Made by a program: the position numbers and the translations under genes. Source: Candidatus Dormiibacterota bacterium (GTDB taxonomy: Bacteria > Acidobacteriota > Polarisedimenticolia > Gp22-AA2). From it: 64,000 nucleotides of DNA. The notes beneath the pieces are model-generated. The model was not told the DNA's origin, ran no database searches, and worked only from the letters and a program-made list of their open reading frames with translations. Below, in pieces: positions 19,489-27,791 of the stretch. Positions within the stretch are counted from its first letter, which is position 1. The number at the start of each line of letters is the position of its first letter. The stretch lies in assembly GCA_035635555.1 (NCBI GenBank), contig DASQAT010000055.1, forward strand, positions 62,001-126,000. Reading direction: 5' to 3'.

Positions 19489-19490
19489 CG

Positions 19491-20753
19491 ATGCGCGGAC
19501 TGTACTTCGACTGCTTCTCGGGGATCAGCGGGGACATGGTCCTCGGTGCCCTCGTGGATCTCGGAGTCGAGCCGGCCCACCTCCGCTCCCGGCTCAGAAA
19601 GCTGCGGGTCGGCGGGTACACCCTTTCGGCCTCGAGGGTGAACCGCTCCGGCCTCGCCGGGACGAAGGTGAACGTCGCGATCGCCCCGAAGCGCCAGGAG
19701 GAAAGACGTCTCAAGGACATCGCCCGGATCGTCGAAAGAAGCGGACTGTCGCGCGAGGTGCGCCGCCGGTCCATGGAGGCGTTCGAGACTCTCGTCGAAG
19801 CGGAGGCGCGCGTGCACCGCATCCAGAAAGACAAGGTGCACCTGCACGAGGTCGGGGCGATCGACGCCATCGTGGACGTCGTCGGGACGATGATCGGCAT
19901 GGAGACGCTCGGCTGGCCGCGCGTGGTCTGCTCGCCGCTGCACGTCGGGCGCGGCATGGTCACGATGGAGCACGGCACCTTCCCTGTCCCGGGTCCCGCG
20001 ACCGCGGAGATCCTCAAGGGGACGCCCACCTACGCCACCGAGGTCGAGGGGGAGCTGGTCACGCCGACCGGCGCCGCCCTGGCGACGACCCTGGCGGCCG
20101 AGTTCCGTCCCCTGCCGCCGATGCGCGTCGCCCGGATCGGTTACGGCGCGGGGACGAAGCAGTTCGACCACCACCCGAACCTGCTGCGCGCCTTCCTCGG
20201 CGACTTCCTGGACGAGCCGGTCCTGCGCGAGACGGTGCTCGTGCTCGAGACCACGATCGACGACATGAACCCGCAGCTCTACGGCCACCTGATGGAGCGC
20301 CTGTTCGCGGCCGGGGCCCTGGAGGTCTTCTACACGCCGATCCAGATGAAGAAGAGCCGGCCCGGCACGCTCGTGACCATCATCTGTCCCGAGCCGAAGC
20401 TCGACGCGGTCACGACGGTCGTCTTCCGCGAGACCACGACCATCGGCTTCCGTTACCTGCCGATGGGGCGGATCGAGCTGGCGCGACGCATCGAGACGGT
20501 CAAGACTCAGTTCGGCCCGGTCCGGATGAAGGTCTCCGTCTACAATGGCGAGGTCGTGCAGGCGACGCCGGAGTACGAGGACTGCCGCCAGGCGGCGCTC
20601 AAGGCGGGAGTCCCTCTCAAGGACGTGCAGCGGGTCGCCGCGGAGGCCTACCGCCCGCCGCGCGGGACGCCCGAAGCCATCGCGGCCTGGGCGCGTCAGC
20701 CGGTCCTGCCCGCGCGGACGCGCAAGGCGAAGCGACGTGGAGGACGAGGGTGA
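19491..20753 (+). CDS. larC: LarC, nickel insertion into the pincer cofactor of lactate racemase-type enzymes
   Basis: 420 residues in one uninterrupted frame, unlike some lactobacilli where a programmed frameshift joins LarC1 and LarC2. Landmarks are [17 protein letters not shown] at the start, [16 protein letters not shown] (metal-binding His/Glu), [13 protein letters not shown], and [19 protein letters not shown] opening the C-terminal domain. LarC inserts nickel, with CTP, into the pyridinium-dithiocarboxylate cofactor made by LarB and LarE. No larA, larB or larE is visible here, so they must be elsewhere or absent. Starts two bases after the sirtuin stop and overlaps the next gene by four bases. 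Confidence 0.92.
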   Translation: MRGLYFDCFSGISGDMVLGALVDLGVEPAHLRSRLRKLRVGGYTLSASRVNRSGLAGTKVNVAIAPKRQEERRLKDIARIVERSGLSREVRRRSMEAFETLVEAEARVHRIQKDKVHLHEVGAIDAIVDVVGTMIGMETLGWPRVVCSPLHVGRGMVTMEHGTFPVPGPATAEILKGTPTYATEVEGELVTPTGAALATTLAAEFRPLPPMRVARIGYGAGTKQFDHHPNLLRAFLGDFLDEPVLRETVLVLETTIDDMNPQLYGHLMERLFAAGALEVFYTPIQMKKSRPGTLVTIICPEPKLDAVTTVVFRETTTIGFRYLPMGRIELARRIETVKTQFGPVRMKVSVYNGEVVQATPEYEDCRQAALKAGVPLKDVQRVAAEAYRPPRGTPEAIAAWARQPVLPARTRKAKRRGGRG

Positions 20754-21058
20754 TCTACGACAAGGTGAAGACGGGGCGGATGCTCAGGATCGTCCTGGAC
20801 GTGACGGAGGGGGCGCTGGACATCGCCACGCGGCCCGGGGGGGAGCCCGGCCTTCGAATCCCCGCGATGGAGGCCGAGAAGACGATGCGCGCCCTCGCCG
20901 CCAAGGGGGACACCGACGCCATGTACAGCGAGTATGTGCGACTGCTGAATGCGGGACAGACCTTCGGGGCGGCGCTCGAGCGCCACCATCACAAGAGTTT
21001 CGAGTCCGAGTTCTACCGTCTGTTCAAGATCTATCTGGAGCCGGGCGACCGCTCCTAG
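20750..21058 (+). CDS. Hypothetical protein of 102 residues between larC and metG
   Basis: Not recognised. It begins at GTG 20750, overlapping the larC stop (GTGA), with GGAGG at 20739-20743 as a ribosome-binding site. The protein is soluble and mixed alpha/beta: a basic start ([17 protein letters not shown]), then a Glu-rich middle, and a C-terminal helix containing ERHHHKSFESEFYRLFKIY. The three consecutive His near residue 80 could bind metal, which would fit the neighbouring nickel-cofactor gene, but this is speculation. There is no signal peptide or membrane segment. Codon use and overlap with larC support a real gene. Confidence 0.7.
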   Translation: MIYDKVKTGRMLRIVLDVTEGALDIATRPGGEPGLRIPAMEAEKTMRALAAKGDTDAMYSEYVRLLNAGQTFGAALERHHHKSFESEFYRLFKIYLEPGDRS

Positions 21059-21070
21059 CGCAGGGACGAC

Positions 21071-23032
21071 ATGGCACGCAAGTTCTATCTGACCACGCCG
21101 ATCTACTACGTCAACGACCAGCCGCACATCGGCCATACCTACACGACCGTGGTCGCCGACGTCATCGCGCGCTTCCACCGCATGCTCGGCCAGGACGTCC
21201 ATTTCCTGACCGGCACCGACGAGCACGGACAGAAGATCGAGCGCGCCGCGCAGGCGAAGGGGCTGCGGCCGATCGAGCTCGCCGACGAAGTCGTCGAGCG
21301 CTTCCGGGGGCTGTGGCGCACCCTCGGCATCACCAACGACGTGTTCATCCGCACCACCGAGGAGCGCCACCGGCGCGGCGTCGAGAAGCTGTATCAGAAG
21401 ATCGCGGCGGCCGGAGACATCTACAAGGACAAGTACGCCGGCTGGTACTGCACGTCGTGCGAGGCGTTCTATCCCGAGAGCCAGGTCGTGGACGGGCGCT
21501 GCCCGGACCAGGGGCACAAGGTCGAATGGACCGAGGAGGAGTCGTATTTCTTCCGCCTGTCGAAATACCAGGAGCCGCTCCTGAAGCATTACGCCGAGCA
21601 CCGCGACTTCGTGTTCCCCGAGTCGAGACGGAACGAGGTCGTGTCGTTCGTCCAGTCGGGGCTCAAGGATCTGTCGATCAGCCGCAGCAGCTTCTCCTGG
21701 GGCATACCGCTCCCGGGCGACCCCAAGCACGTCCTCTACGTCTGGTTCGACGCGCTCAGCAACTACATCACGGCGCTCGGCTACGGCTCCGACCGCAAGC
21801 TGTACGCGCGCTACTGGCCGGCCGACATGCACCTGGTGGGGAAGGACATCCTGCGCTTCCACGCCGTCTACTGGCCCGCCTACCTGATGTCGGCGGCCGA
21901 GCCGCTGCCGCGCCGCGTCGTGGCGCACGGCTGGTGGCTGCGCGACGCCGCCAAGATCTCCAAGTCGAAGGGAGGCGTCGTCGACCCGATCCCCCTGATC
22001 GAGGCGTTCGGTGTCGATCCGGTGCGCTACTTCCTGATGCGCGAGATGGTGTTCGGGCAGGACGCGAACTACTCGGACGAGGCGTTCATCGATCGCGTCA
22101 ACACCGACCTGGCCAACGACCTGGGAAACCTCGTGAGCCGGACGCTGAAGATGATCGAGGACTACTGCGGCGGCAAGACGCCGAAGACCGATCCGCGCTT
22201 CCGGGGGGACGAGCCGCTGAAGAAGGCGGCGCAGGACGCCGTCGACGGGTTCATGAAGGACTTCGAGGAGCTCGACTTCTCGTCGGGACTGGCGCGCGTC
22301 TGGGGGTTCATCGGACTCCTGAACCGCTTCATCGTACAGAACGAGCCCTGGAAACTGGCGCAGGATCCGGTGCGCCGCTGGGCCCTCGACTCGGTCCTCT
22401 ACACCGTTGTCGAGGGGCTGCGCATCGTGGCCGTCCTCATAGCACCGGTCATGCCGGAGTCCGCAGCCGGGCTGTGGAAGCGTCTCGGCGTGACAGGCGA
22501 CGTCACGACCGCGAGTCTCGAGCACATTCACTGGGGAGAGCTGAAGCCGGGGCGGCCGATCGCCCGCGGCGAGCCGCTCTTCCCGCGCATCGACAAGGCC
22601 GAATATCTCAAGGACGCACCCATGACCACGCCCCCCGCCCCGCCCGCAGCCGGGCCGGGCGCGCCGCAGGCCCTGCCGGCGACGACCGCCCCCGCCGCGG
22701 GCGGCGCCGAGATCGGCATCGATGATTTCGCGCGCGTCGAGCTGCGCACCGCACGGATCGTGGCCGCCGAGCGCGTGCAGGGAGCCGACAAGCTGCTCAA
22801 GCTCAGCGTGGACATCGGGTCCGAGACGCGCACCATCGTGGCCGGGATCGCGACGCGGTACGCCCCCGAGGCGCTCGTCGGCAAGACGATCGTGGTGGTC
22901 GCCAACCTCAAGCCGGCGAAGCTCCGCGGCGTGGTGTCGCAGGGGATGCTCCTCGCCGCCTCCGACGCCACCGGCCAGCCTTACATCCTGACGACCGAGG
23001 AGCCCGTCCCGCCCGGCCTGCGTGTGAAGTAG
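21071..23032 (+). CDS. metG: Methionyl-tRNA synthetase with C-terminal tRNA-binding domain
   Basis: 653 residues. Class I signatures are PHIGHTYTT (HIGH motif, from residue 19) and KISKS (residues 295-299, the KMSKS loop). A zinc knuckle region contains CTSCEAF and a later CPDQGH. The anticodon-binding helix bundle follows, and after a Pro/Ala linker (residues about 518-545) comes a Trbp111/EMAP-like OB-fold domain beginning IDDFARVELRTARI. It charges initiator and elongator tRNA with methionine in the cytoplasm. The stop shares one base with the tatD start (TAGTG). Length and architecture match bacterial MetG with the dimerising C-terminal domain. Confidence 0.97.
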   Translation: MARKFYLTTPIYYVNDQPHIGHTYTTVVADVIARFHRMLGQDVHFLTGTDEHGQKIERAAQAKGLRPIELADEVVERFRGLWRTLGITNDVFIRTTEERHRRGVEKLYQKIAAAGDIYKDKYAGWYCTSCEAFYPESQVVDGRCPDQGHKVEWTEEESYFFRLSKYQEPLLKHYAEHRDFVFPESRRNEVVSFVQSGLKDLSISRSSFSWGIPLPGDPKHVLYVWFDALSNYITALGYGSDRKLYARYWPADMHLVGKDILRFHAVYWPAYLMSAAEPLPRRVVAHGWWLRDAAKISKSKGGVVDPIPLIEAFGVDPVRYFLMREMVFGQDANYSDEAFIDRVNTDLANDLGNLVSRTLKMIEDYCGGKTPKTDPRFRGDEPLKKAAQDAVDGFMKDFEELDFSSGLARVWGFIGLLNRFIVQNEPWKLAQDPVRRWALDSVLYTVVEGLRIVAVLIAPVMPESAAGLWKRLGVTGDVTTASLEHIHWGELKPGRPIARGEPLFPRIDKAEYLKDAPMTTPPAPPAAGPGAPQALPATTAPAAGGAEIGIDDFARVELRTARIVAAERVQGADKLLKLSVDIGSETRTIVAGIATRYAPEALVGKTIVVVANLKPAKLRGVVSQGMLLAASDATGQPYILTTEEPVPPGLRVK

Positions 23033-23799
23033 TGCTCGGCGACAGCCACGCGCACCTGACCCTGGAGCACTTCGACCCGGACCGCGAGGAGGTCATCGCG
23101 CGCGCCCGCCAGGCGGGAGTCGCGAGGATCGTGACCGTCTCCTCGTTCATAGGCGACGCCTCCGCCTGCGCGGCGCTCGCGGCCCGGTACGACTTCATCC
23201 ATTTCACGGCCGGAGTGCACCCGCACGAGGCGAAGAGCTTCACGCCCGAGGCCGCCGCGGACATCAGGAGCGCCGCGACGCGCCCCAAGGCGGTGGCGAT
23301 CGGCGAGATCGGTCTCGACTACCACTACGACCTCTCGCCGCGCGACGCGCAGCGCCGGGTCTTCCGCGAGCAGATCCTCCTGGCGCGGGACCTGAGGCTG
23401 CCGATCGTGATCCACACCCGCGAGGCCTGGGACGACACGCTCATGATCCTGCAGGACGAGAACGCCGGCGACGTCGGCGGCGTGTTCCACTGCTTCTCCG
23501 GGGGAACGGAGGAGGCGCAGCGCTGCCTCGACCTCGGATTCTTCGTGTCGTTCGCCGGTCCGGTCACGTTCAAGAACGCGAAAGACGTCGCCGAGGCGGC
23601 GGCGTACGTGCCGATCGACCGCCTGTTGTGCGAGACCGATTCCCCCTACCTGACGCCGCACCCGTTCCGCGGACAGCGCAACGAGCCGGCGCGCGTCAGG
23701 CTCGTGGTCGAGAGGATCGCGGCCCTGAAGGGGCTCACGGCGGAGGCGGTCGGCGAGGCGACGACCCGGAATCTAGAAGCCGTCTTCCGCCTCGCCTGA
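23032..23799 (+). CDS. tatD: TatD-family metal-dependent DNase
   Basis: 255 residues. Metal ligands are in the expected places: DSHAHL at the start (the HXH), GEIGLDYHYD with the Glu, VIHTREAWDD, FHCFSGGTEEA and ETDSPYLTPHPFRG with the final Asp. TatD proteins are TIM-barrel 3'-5' exonucleases acting in DNA repair and oxidative damage responses. The GTG start overlaps the metG stop by one base; the metG-tatD order is common in bacteria. There is no SD right before the start because it lies in metG, so translational coupling is likely. Confidence 0.95.
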   Translation: MLGDSHAHLTLEHFDPDREEVIARARQAGVARIVTVSSFIGDASACAALAARYDFIHFTAGVHPHEAKSFTPEAAADIRSAATRPKAVAIGEIGLDYHYDLSPRDAQRRVFREQILLARDLRLPIVIHTREAWDDTLMILQDENAGDVGGVFHCFSGGTEEAQRCLDLGFFVSFAGPVTFKNAKDVAEAAAYVPIDRLLCETDSPYLTPHPFRGQRNEPARVRLVVERIAALKGLTAEAVGEATTRNLEAVFRLA

Positions 23800-23828
23800 T
23801 TGACCGCGACGGGGGCGGGGGGTAGGAT
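23800..23828 (+). promoter_or_regulatory. Promoter of the DUF2007-like gene
   Basis: TTGACC (23800-23805), a 17-bp spacer and TAGGAT (23823-23828). ATG 23835 follows only six bases after the -10 box with no SD, implying a leaderless mRNA. Confidence 0.65.
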
Positions 23829-23834
23829 GCCGGC

Positions 23835-24209
23835 ATGAGCGAAACGGGTGGAGGTCTCCTGGACGGAGCGCGCCCGGTCGCGATCGAGCCGCTGCCGCAG
23901 GAGGCGCACCTCGCCTTCCACCTGCTCGAGAGCGCCGGCATGCATCCCATCCTCGCCTACAAGGACGACAGCGGCGCGCCGCACCCGATCGACCCGGAGG
24001 AGCCGTTCACTCTCGGCAGCGGACTGATGCTTCCCGTGACGACGACGTTCGAGGTGTACGTCCCCGAATCGGAGGTCGCGGACGCCCAGCGCGTCCTGCA
24101 GGACGCCGGTCGCGCCGTGCCCGAAACGGACGAGCCGCTAGGCGCCGGGGCGGCCCAGGACGACGGTGGCGCACGATCCGCCGGTCCCGAGGGCGTTGAC
24201 CAGGACTGA
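23835..24209 (+). CDS. Small protein resembling DUF2007 (putative signal-transducing protein)
   Basis: 124 residues, soluble. A ferredoxin-like half resembles DUF2007: HLAFHLLESAGMHPILAYKD, then the C-terminal strand-helix FEVYVPESEVADAQRVLQDAG. These proteins are short and of unknown biochemical role. The tail after residue 100 is low-complexity Gly/Ala/Asp. It has its own promoter and appears leaderless. The 3' end overlaps, in convergent orientation, the last 72 bases of the degenerate ketosynthase gene. DUF assignment is by pattern only. Confidence 0.6.
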   Translation: MSETGGGLLDGARPVAIEPLPQEAHLAFHLLESAGMHPILAYKDDSGAPHPIDPEEPFTLGSGLMLPVTTTFEVYVPESEVADAQRVLQDAGRAVPETDEPLGAGAAQDDGGARSAGPEGVDQD

Positions 24210-25334
24210 GGGCAGCGGTTCCCGCCGGGCATTTCCGACCACGATATTGAGACCGAGCTCCGCGTCGGGCTGGACGAGCCCGGCGACCGGCGGGATGAAA
24301 CCCTGACGGACGGAACAGGCCGCGACCAGGAGTGCGCAGGACGAGGCGCTCCCCGACTCCCCCGTACCCCCCTTCACCGAAGTCACAGGGATCCGGCGCG
24401 CCGCCGGGCCGAGGGCCCGGAGGATCGCGCGCGTCTCGACGGCATCCAGGACCCGCGAGCCGTTGGCCCCCGCGACGACGCAGCCGATCTCCTCCGGCCC
24501 CAGCCGCGCCTGGGCCATCGCCGAGCCGATCGCCGCCGCGATCGCGGGTTCGGCGGGCCAGCGGTGGACCGGGCCCGGGGCGTGCGCCATCGACTCGCCG
24601 AGGATCTCGGCCCACGCCACGGCGCCGCGCCGTGCGGCCGCTTCGCGCGACTCCAGGACCACGAAGGAGGCTCCTTCTCCCGGGACGAAGCCGCGGCGCC
24701 CCCTGCCGAACGGCCCCGGAAAATCATCCGGGTCCCCTCGAAACAGGAGATGCAGCCGGTCCCAGGCCGCCTCGAACTCCGGCACGCGCTCGTCCGCGCC
24801 CCCCGCCAGGACGACGTCGCAGACACCGTCACGCACCAGGCCCGCGGCCGTCGCGACAGCCGCCAGGCCCGATGCCTCCATCTGACTGACGGTGAGGCTG
24901 GGGCCGCGCAGGCCCAGGAGGAGCGAGCACTGGCTCGCCGGAGCGTTCGGGACGGTGACCGGGAAGAGCAACGGGGAGACGCTTGCCGGCCCTTCCTCGA
25001 ACAACGTGGTCAGGAACGCGGTCAGCGACGCGACACCGGCGGTCATCGTGCCGGTCACCAGCCCCACCATTCCACCCGCCCCGGCGCGGAGCCCGGCCCG
25101 TTCCAGCGCCTCGAGGGCCGCGGTCGCGGCCAGACGCGAGCAGCGATCCAGCCGGCGCCAGACGTTGGGATGGAACGGACCCGATCCCGCCGTCTCCCGC
25201 ACGCGCGCGGCGCAGATCCGCCCGGACCGCTCGAGCACGGTCCTCCCCGCCACGACCCCCTCGACCAGGGCGTCGACCCCTGAGCCGAGCGGACCGATGG
25301 AGCCGCCGCCGGTGATCATCACCCGCCGGTTCAT
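24138..25334 (-). CDS. Degenerate beta-ketoacyl synthase (KS-beta / chain-length-factor-like)
   Basis: 398 residues with the thiolase fold of FabF-type synthases throughout (MITGGGSIGPLGSG, LAGGADERVPEFEAAWDRL, VETRAILRALG). All three catalytic residues are lost: the nucleophile Cys is Glu153 (VSQMEASG), the first His aligns with Gly289 (VVAGANGS) and the second His with Glu326 (VKGGTGESG). The Lys before the second His is kept (K321). This matches KS-beta or chain-length factors, which dimerise with an active ketosynthase and set product length. It ends the operon dehydratase, KS-alpha, arsenate-reductase-like, KS-beta, joined by ATGA overlaps. Confidence 0.85.
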   Translation of the reverse strand: MNRRVMITGGGSIGPLGSGVDALVEGVVAGRTVLERSGRICAARVRETAGSGPFHPNVWRRLDRCSRLAATAALEALERAGLRAGAGGMVGLVTGTMTAGVASLTAFLTTLFEEGPASVSPLLFPVTVPNAPASQCSLLLGLRGPSLTVSQMEASGLAAVATAAGLVRDGVCDVVLAGGADERVPEFEAAWDRLHLLFRGDPDDFPGPFGRGRRGFVPGEGASFVVLESREAAARRGAVAWAEILGESMAHAPGPVHRWPAEPAIAAAIGSAMAQARLGPEEIGCVVAGANGSRVLDAVETRAILRALGPAARRIPVTSVKGGTGESGSASSCALLVAACSVRQGFIPPVAGLVQPDAELGLNIVVGNARREPLPSVLVNALGTGGSCATVVLGRPGA

Positions 25335-25780
25335 GCCGGACGCTCCTCCTGCAGAAGTCCGTCGATCAGCGCGCTGATCTGCGTCTCCAGCCGATCGCGC
25401 ACCTGCCGGAACGCCTCGCGCACCGCGTCCGGCCCCCCCTCCGCGAAGGACGGATCGTAGGTCGACCAGTGCTCGTGGTGGCCTTCCAGGAGCGGAACCG
25501 GGCATTCCTGCACCGCAGAGTCGCACAGGGTGACCACGCAGTCGAACGCTCCCGGCACGTCGTCGATCCCCTTGGAGTACTGCCGGCTGATGTCGATGCC
25601 GTGCTCCTCCATCACCGCGACGGCGTGACCGACGACGAACCCGGCCGGGAAGGTCCCGGCGCTCTTCGCCTCGATGCGCCCCTTCCCGAGGTAATTCGCG
25701 AGTCCTTCCGCCATCTGGCTGCGGGCCGCGTTGCCGGTGCACACGAACAGGACGCGGATCGGCTTCGACCTCTTCTTCAT
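25331..25780 (-). CDS. arsC: Thioredoxin-type arsenate reductase-like / low-molecular-weight phosphatase-fold protein
   Basis: 149 residues. The P-loop VLFVCTGNAARSQMAEG gives the CX5R motif with Cys14. Cys86 and Cys93 (TLCDSAVQECP) keep the seven-residue spacing of the redox cysteines of thioredoxin-coupled ArsC, and HEHWSTYDPSFAEG is the matching C-terminal segment. Classic ArsC reduces arsenate to arsenite in the cytoplasm. Here it sits between two ketosynthase genes, overlapping both by four bases, with no arsenite pump or ArsR nearby. It may be an ordinary arsC caught in the operon, or a phosphatase/redox enzyme used by the lipid pathway. Confidence 0.85.
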   Translation of the reverse strand: MKKRSKPIRVLFVCTGNAARSQMAEGLANYLGKGRIEAKSAGTFPAGFVVGHAVAVMEEHGIDISRQYSKGIDDVPGAFDCVVTLCDSAVQECPVPLLEGHHEHWSTYDPSFAEGGPDAVREAFRQVRDRLETQISALIDGLLQEERPA

Positions 25781-26988
25781 GCGTCGTGCCTCTTCAGGAC
25801 CAGCGTGCCGTTGTTCCCGCCGAAGGCCGTCGAGTTCGACAGGACGACTCTCAACCGCGCCTCGCGGGCACGCGCGGGGACGCAGTCGAGGTCGCAGTCC
25901 GGCCCGGTCTCCCTGAGACCGGTGGTCGGCGGGATGAGTCCGTGGAAGAGCGACATCAGGGAGGCGAACGCCTCGATCCCACCCGCGGCGCCCAGGCAAT
26001 GCCCCACCGCCCCCTTGATCGACACGACCGGAATGCGCAGGGCGCGTTCACCGAACATCGTCTTCAGGGCGCGCGTCTCGGCCGCGTCGTTCTGCTCGGT
26101 GCCGGTGCCATGAGCGTTGACGTGATCGACGTCGTCGGCCGTCAGATTGGAGGAGGCGAGAGCCGCCCGCATCGATCGGACGAGGCCCGCTCCATTGGGG
26201 TCGGGGGCCGTGGCGTGATGCGCGTCCGACGACATGCCGTACCCCGCGATCTCCCCGTAGATACGCGCCCCGCGCCGGCGTGCCGCCTCGAGAGGCTCGA
26301 GGACCAGCAGGACGGCGCACTCCCCCAGGGACATCCCCTGGCGCTCCCGGTCGAACGGACGGCACGGCTCCGGGTCGACCAGCCGGAGTGAGTTGAAGCC
26401 GGAATAGGTCGTGCGCGACAGCGTCTCGACGCCCCCCGCCAGCACCATGTCCTGGGCGCCGCGGGCCACGAGCGAGGCCCCCAGCCCGACGGCGATCGTC
26501 GAGGAGGAGCAGGCGTTCATGATCGTCTGGACCCGTCCTGCGAGACCGAGCCGCGCCGCGATGAGATCCGCCGTCGTCGTCATGAAGAACCCGAGGGCCG
26601 ATGACGGCCGCGGGAGGCGCCCCCGGAGCCTGGCCTCGAGATAATTTTCCCCCTGCAGGAGCCCGGTGCCGCCGCCCCCGAGGATCAGGCCGGTCCCGGT
26701 CCCCCCGACGCGTGCGGGGTCGAGACCGGCGTCGGCGAGGGCCTGCCGCGCGGCCTCGACGCCGAGCCTGTCGCCGCGGGACAGGCGCGCCCGTTCCTTC
26801 CTCGTGAAATCCCCGTTCCAGCCTGTCGGGTTGATCTGCGCCGCGGTGTGCGTGCGGTCCTTCGAAGCGTCGAACAGCGTGAGCGGCCCGATCCCACAGC
26901 GCCCGGCGACGAGCCCCCGCCAGGTCTCGGCCGCCGATTCCCCCAGGGCCGAGATGACGCCGGCCCCGGTCACGGCGACCCGGCTCAT
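25777..26988 (-). CDS. Beta-ketoacyl-ACP synthase II-like (KS-alpha)
   Basis: 403 residues. The active site is complete: Cys160 in IMNACSSST, His293 in VNAHGTGT and His330 in SIKGAVGHCLGAAG. The GFGG-like C-terminal loop is present as STAFGGNNG. It condenses acyl-ACP with malonyl-ACP. Pairing with a downstream degenerate synthase resembles KS-alpha/KS-beta pairs of type II polyketide, aryl-polyene and related lipid systems more than housekeeping FabF, which normally stands beside acpP and fabG. Start and stop overlap its neighbours by four bases each. Confidence 0.92.
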   Translation of the reverse strand: MSRVAVTGAGVISALGESAAETWRGLVAGRCGIGPLTLFDASKDRTHTAAQINPTGWNGDFTRKERARLSRGDRLGVEAARQALADAGLDPARVGGTGTGLILGGGGTGLLQGENYLEARLRGRLPRPSSALGFFMTTTADLIAARLGLAGRVQTIMNACSSSTIAVGLGASLVARGAQDMVLAGGVETLSRTTYSGFNSLRLVDPEPCRPFDRERQGMSLGECAVLLVLEPLEAARRRGARIYGEIAGYGMSSDAHHATAPDPNGAGLVRSMRAALASSNLTADDVDHVNAHGTGTEQNDAAETRALKTMFGERALRIPVVSIKGAVGHCLGAAGGIEAFASLMSLFHGLIPPTTGLRETGPDCDLDCVPARAREARLRVVLSNSTAFGGNNGTLVLKRHDA

Positions 26989-27428
26989 GCAGGCTTCCCC
27001 AGGGCGATCGTGAACTCCCCTTCGGCGACGACCGCCCCGCCCGGGGGGGAGCCGGCGAGCTCGGCGACGCTGCGCACACGGATCATGTTGCCCAGGATCC
27101 CGGTGACCGAGGCGGTGATCAGAAGGCGATCGCCGGGCCCCACCCGCCGCAGAAGACGCCCCCCGTCGATCCCGACGATCATCCCCGCGCCGCGCGGTGT
27201 CTCGGAGGCGTGCGCATGGTCCTCGCCCTGTGTTTCCGCCAGAGGGATGGCCGCCTGCGCCATCGCCTCCAGCAGAAGAGAGAAGGGGTATCCTCCCCGC
27301 GGGTCGTCCCGCACCACCTCGTCCGTGGTGACGGCCTTGATGGCCGTGCTGATCCCGTGTTCCAGCTCCAGGACCACGTCGATCATCCGGAATGGGTGCG
27401 AGTGCGGCGGAACGGTCGCGTCGCTCAC
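26985..27428 (-). CDS. Hotdog-fold 3-hydroxyacyl-ACP dehydratase-like protein (FabZ-related)
   Basis: 147 residues from GTG 27428. PPHSHPFRMIDVVLELEHG matches the FabZ N-terminal strand and YPFSLLLEAMAQAAIPLA the central helix with its Glu; VGPGDRLLITASV follows. The GHFPGXPXXPG segment that carries the catalytic His in FabZ is replaced by RDDPRGG, so the His is missing. Either another residue acts, or the protein binds acyl-ACP without dehydrating it. GGGAG precedes the start. First gene of the leftward ketosynthase operon, read from a promoter at 27485-27457. Confidence 0.78.
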   Translation of the reverse strand: MSDATVPPHSHPFRMIDVVLELEHGISTAIKAVTTDEVVRDDPRGGYPFSLLLEAMAQAAIPLAETQGEDHAHASETPRGAGMIVGIDGGRLLRRVGPGDRLLITASVTGILGNMIRVRSVAELAGSPPGGAVVAEGEFTIALGKPA

Positions 27429-27456
27429 GTGCGGGTCTCCCGCGGACGGGACAGGC

Positions 27457-27508
27457 AGTTTAGACGACGGCTCCCGTCGTTGCAAGCGTCGCTCGTCTCT
27501 GGTATAAG
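27457..27508. promoter_or_regulatory. Divergent promoter pair sharing one palindromic -35 box
   Basis: TTGCAA at 27480-27485 is its own reverse complement. Rightward it is followed by 17 bp and TATAAG (27503-27508), 10 bases before the ACP start. Leftward it is followed by 17 bp and TAAACT (27462-27457), serving the dehydratase-ketosynthase operon. Both promoters therefore use the same six bases and cannot be occupied together. Confidence 0.7.
27464..27480. promoter_or_regulatory. Inverted repeat, candidate operator in the leftward spacer
   Basis: ACGACGG (27464-27470), three bases, then CCGTCGT (27474-27480): a perfect 7-bp inverted repeat filling the spacer of the leftward promoter and touching the shared -35. 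A protein bound here would block the ketosynthase operon and probably affect the ACP operon. Confidence 0.5.
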
Positions 27509-27518
27509 GACGGCCTCC

Positions 27519-27791
27519 ATGCCCGGCAACAATCATGTGCTCCACAGCGAATTGAAGCGCTTCATCGTGCGCCGGCTCCGCCTGGAGCAGGTCGACCCCG
27601 ATTCCATCCAGGACGACGCCCTCCTCGTGGGCGGCGGTCTCGACCTCGACTCGATCGATCTTCTGGAGCTGGTGGTCGGGCTCGAGAAGGAGTACGGGCT
27701 GAAGATCGCGGACGTGGCGGAGGGCCGGCGCATCCTGACGTCGGTCGACAGCCTCGCCCGATTCGTCGCCGGGCAGCGTGGCGACGCCTGA
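27519..27791 (+). CDS. Acyl carrier protein
   Basis: 90 residues. Helix I (HSELKRFIVRRLRLEQVD), then GGGLDLDSIDLLELVVGLEKEYG with Ser45 of the DSI motif as the phosphopantetheine attachment site, then a short third helix and ILTSVDSLARFV. It carries growing acyl chains for the adjacent ketosynthases. It is more basic at the N terminus than housekeeping AcpP and lacks the usual fabD/fabG/fabF context, so it is probably dedicated to this locus. ATG 27519 follows the -10 box by 10 bases with no clear SD. The stop lies within the next gene. Confidence 0.9.
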   Translation: MPGNNHVLHSELKRFIVRRLRLEQVDPDSIQDDALLVGGGLDLDSIDLLELVVGLEKEYGLKIADVAEGRRILTSVDSLARFVAGQRGDA

